Shown here in pieces: positions 1-11,900 of a stretch of DNA of 64,000 nt. The notes beneath the pieces are model-generated. The model was given only the letters and a program-made list of their open reading frames with translations. It did no database searches and was not told the origin of the DNA. Numbering within the stretch: position 1 is the stretch's first letter; each line of letters begins with the position of its first letter. Source of the stretch: Protonemura montana (taxonomy: Eukaryota; Arthropoda; Insecta; Plecoptera; Nemouridae); contig OX387603.1 in the NCBI GenBank assembly GCA_947568835.1, positions 3,697,701 to 3,761,700 of the forward strand, read 5' to 3'. A program made the translations under genes and the position numbers.

Positions 1-23
1 TTCAAGGCACAAAGAAGTCTCAC

Positions 24-3000
24 CTTCTCAGCAAACGTCTCGTATTTCTCCGGCTCCGTGCCGTCAGTGGAAGTTTGGGACAGAATGTAGACGTCTCTGA
101 GTTCATCGGCCACGGCGGCTACGCCTGCCTCGGGGTCTGCGAGAGATTGAACTGAAGCCTAGAAACAGGACATAGACCGTCAGCGTATTGACAGCGTATT
201 GTTACGATTTATAGCTGCGTCAGCAATACACGAGTTGGAGCAACATCAGCACTATTGATGAGCACCGAGGCGGCGATCGTTTGGAAGCAGGAAGGAGCAG
301 GAATTGACAGTGATATTGGTAGCCCAACCCATAGCAAACCAGCGATAGTACATCGTTGACAGGAAGGCCGTTGGTATGACCGACTCGAAGACAAAAATGG
401 GAGAAGAACACAAGATGTGAGGAGATTTAGAGCAGGACATTTCAATGGGACAGGAGGCTTGGTTGTCTCCAGGAATCCAGGGATCAGGTCCAGGGTGAAT
501 CATGAATAAACAGGACACCACAAGGATATCAAATTCATGCACCCACTGCCCATCACAAAGATCCCCACAAATGTCCGGTCATCGCACAACAGGCGTTTTC
601 CCCAGACCCTGTCTTCTTAATTATAAACTCCTAAAATTGAATGCATGACAGTATCTGCCCGACATCTTAACATCAGCCACACGGCTTCGAGTATAAAAGC
701 TGACGAGGTTTGCGAACCAAGGAAAGCGTACAGATTGTTCGTAGCGGCGGGGAAATCCAGCTAAGTCACCCACGAGGGGAGCGTGGTAAGTTGAAGTTGA
801 ACACATTTTCCAACAAGCATATCCCTGATCTAAACATTGGGACTAAAATCTTGCAACCTGGCACTGACCGGCACTGACCAGCAAACCTGAACAATGGACC
901 ACTTAGTGACAAGAACTGTCAAGAGTTACTGTCAAGAGTTTGTTTTATAAATTGACAATGTGCAATTCTTGTAAGAACAACGAAATGGTTGTAGTTGCAT
1001 AAGTGCGTGAGTCCACGGGTGAAATGAAACGTACCATCACAAATAAACAAATAATAAACTAATCAACTTGCCGTTGCAGCCCCGCTGCTGGCCAGCATCT
1101 GCGTGCTGAGCTGGAGGTCGATGTCGCGGTCGCTATCGGAGACGTGTTTCGAGAACAGTTTGGTGGGAGACCGAGCGTTGCCGTCTCGGTAGACACGGGA
1201 CTCTGCATCCGCAAGCAAAGCCACGTTGTGTTTGCGCAGACGTTCAAACAGGTCGCGAGCTCCGAACAGTAGAAACTGGGGGAGCCAAGCGTTCACATCC
1301 GATATTAGTCTTGTGCTGGATAACAGCATGGACTGCAAGCTTTGTTTGGCTAGCAATGGCTTGAGCTGGACAACAGCATGGACTGCAAGCTTTGTTTGGC
1401 TAGCAATGGCTTGAGCTGGACAACAGCATGGACTGCAAGCTTTGTTTGGCAAGCCATGGCTTGAGCTGGACAACAGCATGAGCTGCAAGCTTTGTTTGGC
1501 AAGCCATGTCTTGAGCTGGACAACAGCATGGACTGCAAGCTTTGTTTGGCAAGCCATGCCTTGAGCTGAACAACAGCATGGACTGCAAGCTTTGTTTGGC
1601 AAGCCATGTCTTGAGCTGGACAACAGCATGGACTGCAAGCTTTGTTTGGCAAGCGAAGTGTTTAGCTAGACAATTGCAATATATTTTTAATTTGCAAAAA
1701 CATAATCTGTATTTTAATAATGCCTCGTACCTCTTGCAGTTGTTTGGCAGTGCGTTTGTCCTGAACAAGGATAAGGACCTTCTCCGGGGTTACAAATTCG
1801 TCGCTCGACTTCTTGGAGATGTCCTTGATCTCACTCAGGATCTGCTTCAGGACCAGCCACTTCGGGTTTGGTTCCGGCTCCAGCACTGAGAGAGATAAGT
1901 GACGGTTGACAATATTAATTAGGACAGACTTTATTTATGAGGACTTAGGTCATCATATGGGACTGCACACATTTGACATAGCAATAAGCACAAGCATAGC
2001 TCACAAGGATCTTAAAACTTGGTTATTATATGGGACTGCACACAATTGACATAGCAATAAGCACAAGCATAGCACACAAGGATCTTAAAACTTGGTTTTC
2101 ATATAGGACTGCACACAATCGACATAGCAATAAGCACAAGCATAGCACACAAAGATCTTAAAATGTAGCCGGTGACTGTTAAATTCACTGTGTCCCTAGT
2201 GCTTGTGTGCTATAAGCATTGTGTTGATTGTGTTCAGTCTCATATGAAAAACAAGTTTTAAAATCCTCGTATTTGTGCTTGTCCTTATTGTATTTGTCAA
2301 GCAACGCCTGTCACTCACGTTCTTCATCTTCCTGCTTGGAGTCCTTGGTCTTGCTAGTCGCCGTCTTGTTCCCCTTGGAGTTCCGGATCGTGCTCGCGCT
2401 GCTCTTCACTGGACTAGCGGCCTTACGCTTGGCAGAAACACGTTTCTTCTTCCCACGAGACGGCGAGGCAAACATGTCCTCGTCGCTGCTTTCGGGACTG
2501 GTCTCGTCGGTGTTCTCTTGAGCTTCGGGTCCAGGATCGGGATCGGGGTCCAGACATTCCGGCGGTTTGGTGATAGACTTCTTCGGGGACGAAACTAAAG
2601 CAAAATAGGACATTTTTCAACCACGGGACCTCCAAGGAAACAGGTTGTATTTAATTGACATCCAACTTCTCCGTGTTATTTCTGTGTTGATATATCGGCT
2701 AACTATGGGCTAAAAACAATGGTGAATGTTGTGTTGACTCACGAGAGGTTCCAATGCGTTGTTTGGCTGTCGCGTAGAGGACGTTGGCTGGTTCCAGCAG
2801 CAGCCACCCAGAGCTCTGCAGCGCGTAGGACTGGGTTTTAAACGAGGACACAAAGCACTCGAAGGTCACGCAGTCATAGCGCGTCAGGTAGCTGTGAGCA
2901 GACAAACACGTAAACACAAGCACCGACTGAAACACGATGTGCTTTGCGGGTTTTATTAGCAGGAACACTAATAAATTCTTAAAAATTGTTGTCCAAACAC

Positions 3001-6000
3001 GGAATTTAACCCTGACTGGTCTCAGTTGGGGTATAATTTATGTGTGTTCCTAATATGTGCAATTTTATGTATTAGTGTTTCTAATAATAAAATATGTTCT
3101 GCATTGCAAGCATTTGATGCTTGCAATTGATGCGTGGATGTTGTTTGTGTTTGTTCATAAAGAAAACTAGTTTGTAACGAGAGAAAACAAGTGTTTTCAT
3201 GCTGTGAAATTGCAAAAGCTAGCGACCCACAAAGTGTTTTATTATCAGTAACACTAATAAGTAATAACTTCTCAAACATAGGTGCTCCAACTGGCATCAA
3301 GCGGGGTTTGAGTCCCAGTTTGGGCACCAATTTTTGAGAGGTCATTAGTGTTCTTAATATTAAAGAAAATGTTCTTCACATCCATACTCTTGTACTCTAC
3401 AACCACTGAGTTACTGTCATGTACATTGAGAATGTCCGTGACTTACTTAAGGAAGACCCTGAGGATCTTGAGGTCTGCCACCAGGGTCTTGGTCTTCGCG
3501 CTGAGTTGGTGCCAGATCGGGTCCAGTTGACCTTGAAGCACTTTGTGGAACGACTTGGCAATTGCGTTCTCCACGCTGAAGTCATCCAAGTCAAGCTGCA
3601 AGGATGGGGTTAAAACCAGTTATAAGCTGTCAAGACGTTACTTGCCATAAGAACAGATACATTTACTATTAAGCCTTGTAAGGGCAGGTTAGCTTTAGAA
3701 TCTTTTCAGGGATGCATGAGTCTCATATATTTCATGTTAGTGTTCAGTTTCAACTTCGGTTTGCACCTGGACATCGAGTCTAAACCTTAAAACAATCAAA
3801 GTAGGTCAACATTAATCGTAGAGTATTTCTCAATAAGTTTTTTCCAGGTACCAAAATCACTCACATCACTCATGGCAGCTACGAGTGCAGCGGATAAACA
3901 TCTAGTTAATTACATACAACACCAGTAGGTAAACATACAGAGGCTAGAGTGGGCTGCTTGCATATTGTCTCTTTGCTTTCGAATGATCACCAGAGAATTT
4001 AAAACGAATGAACTGGGTTCTGCTTTCTTTTATTTTACAGTCTCCTTTAAGATTTTGTTTTCCTTGATCTAGTGATAGTTAGGTGAGCATATTTTTGTGA
4101 GATCAATGCTCTCTACATGCTGAAGTGGAACAGTTATGCCTAGCAGGGGCGTGTGGTGGGGTAAGGAGGTAGGTATGCACCAATCTTACAAAATACCTAT
4201 TTAATTGACTAACTAACCCATGGGTATTTCAATTGTATTCACTGGCTTTGTTTTGGAAACATCTTGGCAATGTTTAAGTGGGTAAGCGGCCGCTTACTCC
4301 TTCCAAGGTTACGCCGCTTACCCTCACTGCATGCCCCTGTTGCCTAGTGTTGCTTCACGTTAGCGTTAACTCCAGTGGGTTGTACATACCGTGGGGTTGA
4401 TGCGTTTCACTTCACGCACAGCAAACGCCATCAGCTCCAGGATTGCATTCTGGATCCGCGTCATCCGAGGAGTCAACTCCACGTGCATCTCCAGCACCTG
4501 CGGCTGAAAACACAACAATCAATACTTATAGCAGCACGGACGTACCGTGTTTCAACTTCTCAATAACCAGTTGGTACGGGTTTCAAAGGTTGGCACGTGG
4601 TGAGCTTGTGCTGGCACCGGGGAGGGTTAGCAGAGGTACCAACCTTGTATGCGCTAAGGCTCGACTGAACGATCGAGTGGAATCGAGGCCACAGGAAAAC
4701 CTGCCGCAGGAAGAGCATCTTCATGACGCGGCTTAGCTGGCAGAAACCTGTCTTGAATGACTCGGCAGAGTTAGAGAACGCCTTCACAAATCCAGTCTGC
4801 AACGCCGAGAAAGAATGAAGTTAGGTAACCCTGTCATCTCTCCAATGCGATCTTAACAATTTTGTTATCGAGCCATGTGTAACAACAAATAACACGTGTC
4901 CCTGGCTCCCATTGAAGATGCCAACCCAGCTGTACACATCCATGCTTGCACCATGCCCTATACCTTGGCACACATGTCCCTGGCTCCCATTGAAGATGCC
5001 AACCCAGCTGTACACATCCATGCTTGTACCATGCTCTATACCTTGGCACACATGTCCCTGGCTCCCATTGAAGATGCCAACCTAGCTGTACACATCCATG
5101 CTTGCACCATGTCCTATACCTTAGCACACATGTCCCTGGCTCCCATTAAAGATGCCAACCTAGCTGTACATATCCATGCTTGCACCATGCCCTATACCTT
5201 GGCACACATGTCCCTGGCTCTCAATGAAGATGCCAACCTAGCTGTACACATCCATGCTTGCACCATGCCCTGTACCTTGTTCTTCTGCCGATACAGTCGC
5301 AAAGCAAAGGCCTCCTGACAAGACCTGACGACTGCATGGGCTCGATAGACGATGAATCCGGTGACGTACGTAATCGGCAGCCGCTCCTTGAGAAGATCCA
5401 CGATCAGGATACGCGGGGACACAAAAAGCACGCCACCACGCTCGTAGATATTCTTCCTGCAGGCAGCGAGAAAGTCTTGACTCTAAAGAATAATTATCTC
5501 CTAAAATTAAATTGTATCACTTTTTTGTGTTTCTTAGTTATGGATTTAATGTTTACTTTAAAAATTCCTGACGCTACAATCCGGAGAAAACTTGATTAAA
5601 GTTGATGCTATCCAGCTTAGAACAAACATGGCCCATAAGAATAACGCAGAGACTTTTTCGAACTTTTAGCACCTAGTACATTGGACCAACCATCAGCAAT
5701 GGACAGTAAATTATTGCAATGTTACAAAATGAACGTTGTTGTCACCTCTCCGCCGAGGTCCCTGTCTCCGAAGTGATGACTGTGGGAAGTGGGCTGACTC
5801 CATCAGCCAGCAGTCGTTCCATGTAGAACGCTTCCTCGTGGGCCGTAGTACCAAGAACCAACACAAGGTTGCCTGGGTCGCAATAAACCTTCAGAAGACT
5901 CAGCATAACATCTTCCAGCCCCAGACCCCTGCAGACAAATACACGTAGTCATATCTTCCAACCCACTGCAGACATGATCTTTATGGTTACATTGTTGTCT

Positions 6001-6308
6001 ACAAAATGAGAACATACTGTTTCCTAGAAGCAAGTCTTGTTTTTATTCACCTCAAGATCACAACCTGTCAGGCACTGTGCTGAAAGTAAAGTCCTTTAAG
6101 TCCTTTAAGGACTTTCTTCTTAAGGCTTCTCTTAAGGCTTTCTTTCTTCTGCACGTGTTTCCCACATTCTCTACAGTTTCTTTCATGCAATCTAAGTAAA
6201 GATCGGCTCACTTATTGATGCAAAGAGAAGCCGTACTTACTTTGCCGCTATGACCAATGCGTCTTCGCTGAGGATGTCCAAGAACATTTGATTCTCGTAC
6301 TCGAGCAT
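24..6308 (-). CDS. ERCC4: DNA repair endonuclease XPF, N-terminal part (gene runs off left edge)
   Basis: XPF pairs with ERCC1 as the structure-specific nuclease of nucleotide-excision and crosslink repair. Eleven exons are visible on the minus strand: 6308-6241, 5928-5746, 5456-5276, 4796-4644, 4503-4390, 3595-3447, 2891-2743, 2594-2319, 1885-1731, 1275-1072 and 158-24, giving 589 codons in phase. The start [20 protein letters not shown] and exon 3 ([13 protein letters not shown], then [20 protein letters not shown]) match the N-terminal SF2-helicase-like region of XPF closely; exon 6 ([20 protein letters not shown]) and exon 9 ([11 protein letters not shown]) follow in family order. Exon 8 is a low-complexity acidic then basic insert with a bipartite-NLS look ([15 protein letters not shown]). 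The ERKxxxD nuclease and HhH domains lie beyond position 1. The exon 10 donor must be GC, not GT, to keep the frame (see findings). I am confident of the identity; exon 10 is the least conserved exon. Confidence 0.95.
1315..1655. repeat. 50-bp minisatellite in ERCC4 intron 9
   Basis: About 6.8 tandem copies of a 50-bp unit containing GACTGCAAGCTTTGTTTGGC, with few mismatches between copies. It fills about three quarters of the 455-bp intron and ends about 40 bp from the acceptor of exon 10. Open frames through it are by-products of the repeat. Confidence 0.95.
1950..2170. repeat. 73-bp tandem repeat in ERCC4 intron 8, with dispersed relatives
   Basis: Three copies of a 73-bp unit (TATGGGACTGCACACA, then CAATAAGCACAAGCATAGC, then GATCTTAAAACTTGGT). 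A degenerate inverted copy follows at about 2185-2265, and a single diverged copy lies at 53820-53890 in the second intron of MED26. It is therefore a dispersed element that has become tandem here. Confidence 0.85.
3020..3365. mobile_element. tRNA-derived SINE copies in ERCC4 intron 6
   Basis: Position 3300-3360 carries the tRNA-like B-box region GGTTTGAGTCCCAGTTTGGG followed by the family tail TTTTTGAGAGGTCATTAGTG. At 3245-3265 and 3075-3095 the family's flanking dyad (TTATTAG..CTAATAA) occurs in degenerate form, so two partial or nested copies are likely. Same family as the copies near 11.5, 12.0, 26.0, 31.1 and 32.8 kb. Confidence 0.6.
4897..5276. repeat. 78-bp minisatellite spanning the ERCC4 exon 3 donor
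   Basis: About 4.8 copies of a 78-bp unit (CATGTCCCTGGCTCCCATTG, then GATGCCAACC, then CATCCATGCTTGCACCATG). The right-hand unit runs into the exon 3/intron 3 boundary at 5276, so the true donor (minus strand AACAAG|GTACAGGGCATGG) is the terminal copy of a sequence repeated across the intron as CCAAGGTATAGGGCATGG. Confidence 0.95.
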
Positions 6309-6460
6309 GGTGGTGGTGTTTTTTTCTCAGAAAAGTTTGTAGAATGGATTGTGATATAAAAAGGTTTAACTGACTTTTGTCTTAATTTTTTTTGTTAATA
6401 AGGAATTGGAAGGGAATTTTGAGGGCTAGTAAATGAGAGAAAGGGATGGGGTGGGAGCTA

Positions 6461-7769
<1,309 letters not shown>

Positions 7770-8994
7770 TATTCTCTAGAAAATCTGAGGGATTTACACC
7801 AGCCATTACCTGAAATAATACAGATTTAATTTTAATAATAATTTGGTTTGTTAGGTTATGGCAGACACAAGTTTCACAACAGTGGATTTACCAACGGAAA
7901 ATCAAATTAATTACAGAAGGAATTCCGATACCTTACGTGCATACCTTAAATACACATTATGAAAATGTAGAATTTGATACAGCGCTAATAAAATAGAGTA
8001 TAACCATAAATTACGGCGCTATAAAGATTAGCCGACACCACCAAATGGACAAGCACTTGCAGACCCACTAGCACCTTTTCAGCTGTCAGCAAAATCAACT
8101 GAAAGCTCAGTCAGAGGTCAGAGGTGTCAGTATAATTGTCTGTCAGTTGACAAAAGGCAAAAAAAGACTGCGTGTGAAAAGGTTGTTTTATTTAATTTGT
8201 CAAGTGCTTCTAAAATAAAATATTATTAATTAAATGCGTTTTGCACATTTATGGCATTTACAAAAATAATGTTACAGTACATATGTATATTTGTAATATA
8301 TGTTAATGAATATTTAGTTATATTTAAATTTATTAAGATTTATCTTAGTGAAGACTTATCTCAGGAAGACATCGATTTTATTATTATTATATTACTTGAC
8401 GAGCTCAAATCATTGGCTGTATCTACATGTGATCCAAGGGCAAATAAAAATACAGAATTCACGATTAGCAATTGCCAATTGTACAAGTATTTACATTCTC
8501 TCAATTGCTTTCGCAAGTAACAATTTGATCGTTCTTACGACACCGACATCCTTCCAGTATCTTGCGATTGATACACAAAGTATTTCTAAAAAGAATGTAC
8601 ACCATATAACTTTTTATAAAAGTACTAAAATAGTTAACCGTTATAATCTCAAATATAAAACTGTCTTGGCAATAGAGATGTTATCAGAAAATATGAAATT
8701 CTTAATAATTAAAATCGATCAACTGAAATAAACCGGCATAGAACCAACTTCCCATAAAACAACTGCCCGTAAAAGAAATCGTCGGTAAACAAAATGTCTA
8801 TAAAATATTTGATATTACTCCTGACCATGTGAAGCCACGAAGAAACCCCCAAACCCAAACCCAAACCCAATAATTGCACGGGCAATTATTTTGATGAATA
8901 GATTTTTTTATGCACAATTTGTATTACAGTCAGTTATTTACGGTAGTTTCTTTACAGCCAGTTGATGTGCCTCCATAAAAACTGACAGTCAGGC
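7770..8994. other. Intergenic, AT-rich
   Basis: Between the C6orf120 start and the GEN1 stop. It is very A+T-rich, with a short (CCCAAA)n-like run near 8848-8872. The open frames here (8251-8731, plus) are low in complexity and match nothing I recognise. Confidence 0.6.
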
Positions 8995-11900
8995 TTACTT
9001 TAACCCAAGTCTTACGTGCAATGGAACGATTTTCAACTGACAAAAATCAAATTCATCTTCTGAATCAACGTCCACATCTTGCCCAATATCAATCTCACTC
9101 GGAAACTTTCTTGATGACCCACACACATCAACGTCAGAACCGTTTTCCTTTTCACCCAGATTCTCAACCGGCAGAAACTCAAGTCTCCTGTTGCGAGCTA
9201 TACACCCAGTATTCCCAACGATCCCGTCGATAATTCCAGAGAGATCTGAAAACTCTCCGTCATCCTCGCTGTAGTCGACAATGGACACGTTTGAAAAACT
9301 CTGCTCTAGCGCGTGGATCGAGATACGCTTCCCGGGGGTAGACATTTTCCTCGTCTTGAACCCGACCTTGAGCCGTGGGCTCGCCACTCTTTTCAAATTC
9401 AAGATCGGGCTCACCCTCGGACTGGAGACGCCACTCAAGAAGTTCCCCCGTTTCTTCAACGGGCTGCTAGCACATTTCAGCGCAGGTTTCACAGCATTGC
9501 TTCGTTCGATGGCCGCCATCTGCTTCATGAGACTTGCGATCGTAATCTGCGGTCTTTTGACCAACTTCTTGGCCGGCGCGCGGGCGGCTTTCTGCGGTTT
9601 GCCAACAACTTGCGGCAACTTATTTGGGTTTAGGAACGCATCGATTTTAGGCTGGGTTTCGACGTTTTCTTTGCCTTTACGAGTCGATTTCTTTTTGCCT
9701 GAAAGAATAAGTTAACCATAATGACTAAGTTGTCAAGGATAAGTAAAGTTGACGTAACCTGCTCAACTAGACTACTTGCAAGATGTGGCAAAAAATCTTT
9801 AATTATTTATTATTTAATGTTTAACAGGCTTTAAAATATCTGCGCCCTGTTAAAAATTGAAAACCTGCAAGAATTAATTCCATCGTGGTTTAAAATGCCC
9901 TTTTCTGAGTCAGAACCCTAAAATTAAGATATGCAAGGAGATAACAATCACTGTTAACCTAATATTTCAAAATTTTGTATCAAAAGATCATGCTTGGATA
10001 TTCCTTCATTTAAAAAGTGTAATAATGAGCTTGTTCTCTACTCTTTTTTAAATCTTTATTGATTTTTAGATGCAATGGTCGTATTATGTAGCACTATGGT
10101 AGCACCGCCAAATGACCGCTCTAGGTAGAGGTTATATAATACCACCGATCGTATTATGTAGCACCATGGTAGCACCCCCAAATGACCGCTCTAGGTCGGG
10201 GTTATATAATACCACCGGTCGTATTAGTAGCACCGTGGTAGCACTGCCAAATGACCGCTCTAGGTCGGGGTTATATAATACCACCGGTCATATTATGTAG
10301 CACCATGATAGCACCGCCAAATAACTGCTCTAGGTGGGGGTTATATAATACCACTGGTCATATTATGTAGCACCATGGTAGCACCGCCAAATGACCGCTC
10401 TAGGTCGGGGTTATATAATACCACCGGTCGTATTATGTAGCACCATGGTAGCACCGCCAAATGACCGCTCTAGGTCGGGGTTATATAATACCACCGGTCG
10501 TATTATGTAGCACCATGGTAGCACCGCCAAATGACCGCTCTAGGTTGGAGTTATATAATACCACCGGTCGTATTATGTAGCACCATGGTAGCACCGCCAA
10601 ATGACCGCTCTAGGTCGGGGTTATATAATACCACCGGTCGTATTATGTAGCACCATGGTAGCACCGCCAAATGACCGCTCTAGGTCGGGGTTATATAATA
10701 CCACCGGTTGTATTATGTAGCACCATGGTAGCACCGCCAAATGACCGCTCTAGGTCGGGGTTATATAATACCACCGGTCGTATTATGTAGCATCATGGTA
10801 GCACCGCCAAATGACCGCTCTAGGTCGGGGTTATATAATACCACCGGTCGTATTATGTAGCACCATGGTAGCACCGCCAAATGACCGCTCTAGGTCGGGG
10901 TTATATAATACCACCGGTCGTATTATGTAGCACCATGGCAGCACCGCCAAATGACCGCTCTAGGTCGGGGTTATATAATACCACCGGTCGTATTATGTAG
11001 CACCATGGTAGCACCGCCAAATGACCGCTCTAGGTCGGGGTTATATAATACCACCGGTTGTATTATGTAGCACCATGGTAGCACCGCCAAATGATCGCTC
11101 TAGGTCGGGGTAATATAATACCACCGGTCGTATTATGTAGCACCATGGCAGCACCGCCAAATGACCGCTCTAGGTCGGGGTTATATAATACCACCGGTCG
11201 TATTATGTAGCACCATGGTAGCACCGCCAAATGACCGCTCTAGGTCGGGGTTATATAATACCACCGGTCGTATTATGTAGCACCATGGTAGCACCGCCAA
11301 ATGATCGCTCTAGGTCGGGGTTATATAATACCACCGGTCATATTATGTAGCACCATGGTAGCACCGCCAAATGATCGCTCTAGGTCGGGGTTATATAATA
11401 CCACCGGTCATATTATGTAGCACCATGGTTGCAACGCCAAATGGCCGCGTTAAGCAAGGTCCCTTGCTCGATCGAAGATGCCCTTTCGTGGGAGGAACGG
11501 AGCAAGAAGTATTACATTTTTTGTTATTACCTCTAAAAAATGTATACCCAAATGGGGAATCGAACCCCAATCTCCACCTGTCGCGGATGTAGCTGTAACC
11601 AATTGAGCTACTTGGACATGTCATTTTTGAGAGGATTTTAATTTTAGTGTATTTGATGAGAATGACAGATCTCCAAGGAGTAGAACCACGAGGCTGTGAA
11701 TACTCACAGTCACTCTGATTCTAGTGACGCTGTATATCCATTCCACCATTCAATCTCTAGTAACTCCAATTTAACGTAGAATGCGTTTTTTTAAATGTGC
11801 AAAATCTGATTTAAATTGCGAATGTGTGCAATGTGCGGGGTATTTTCTTATTAGGAACACTAATAACCTTTCAAAAACTGATGCCCACATCACTAAATCA

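Noticed and set aside
4821-5318. Repeat-encoded frames of up to 140 residues
   Set aside because: Shadows of the 78-bp array; only the exon 3 part (5276-5456, minus) is coding.
8251-8731. Plus-strand frames of 89 and 127 residues between C6orf120 and GEN1
   Set aside because: Very AT-rich, Ile/Lys/Asn-dominated, no recognisable domain or splice partner.
8848-8872. Telomere-like (CCCAAA)n run
   Set aside because: Only about three units and not the arthropod TTAGG or TTAGGG motif; a simple repeat.
10072-11446. CRISPR-like regular repeat
   Set aside because: Units are directly contiguous with no unique spacers, and the setting is a eukaryotic intron.
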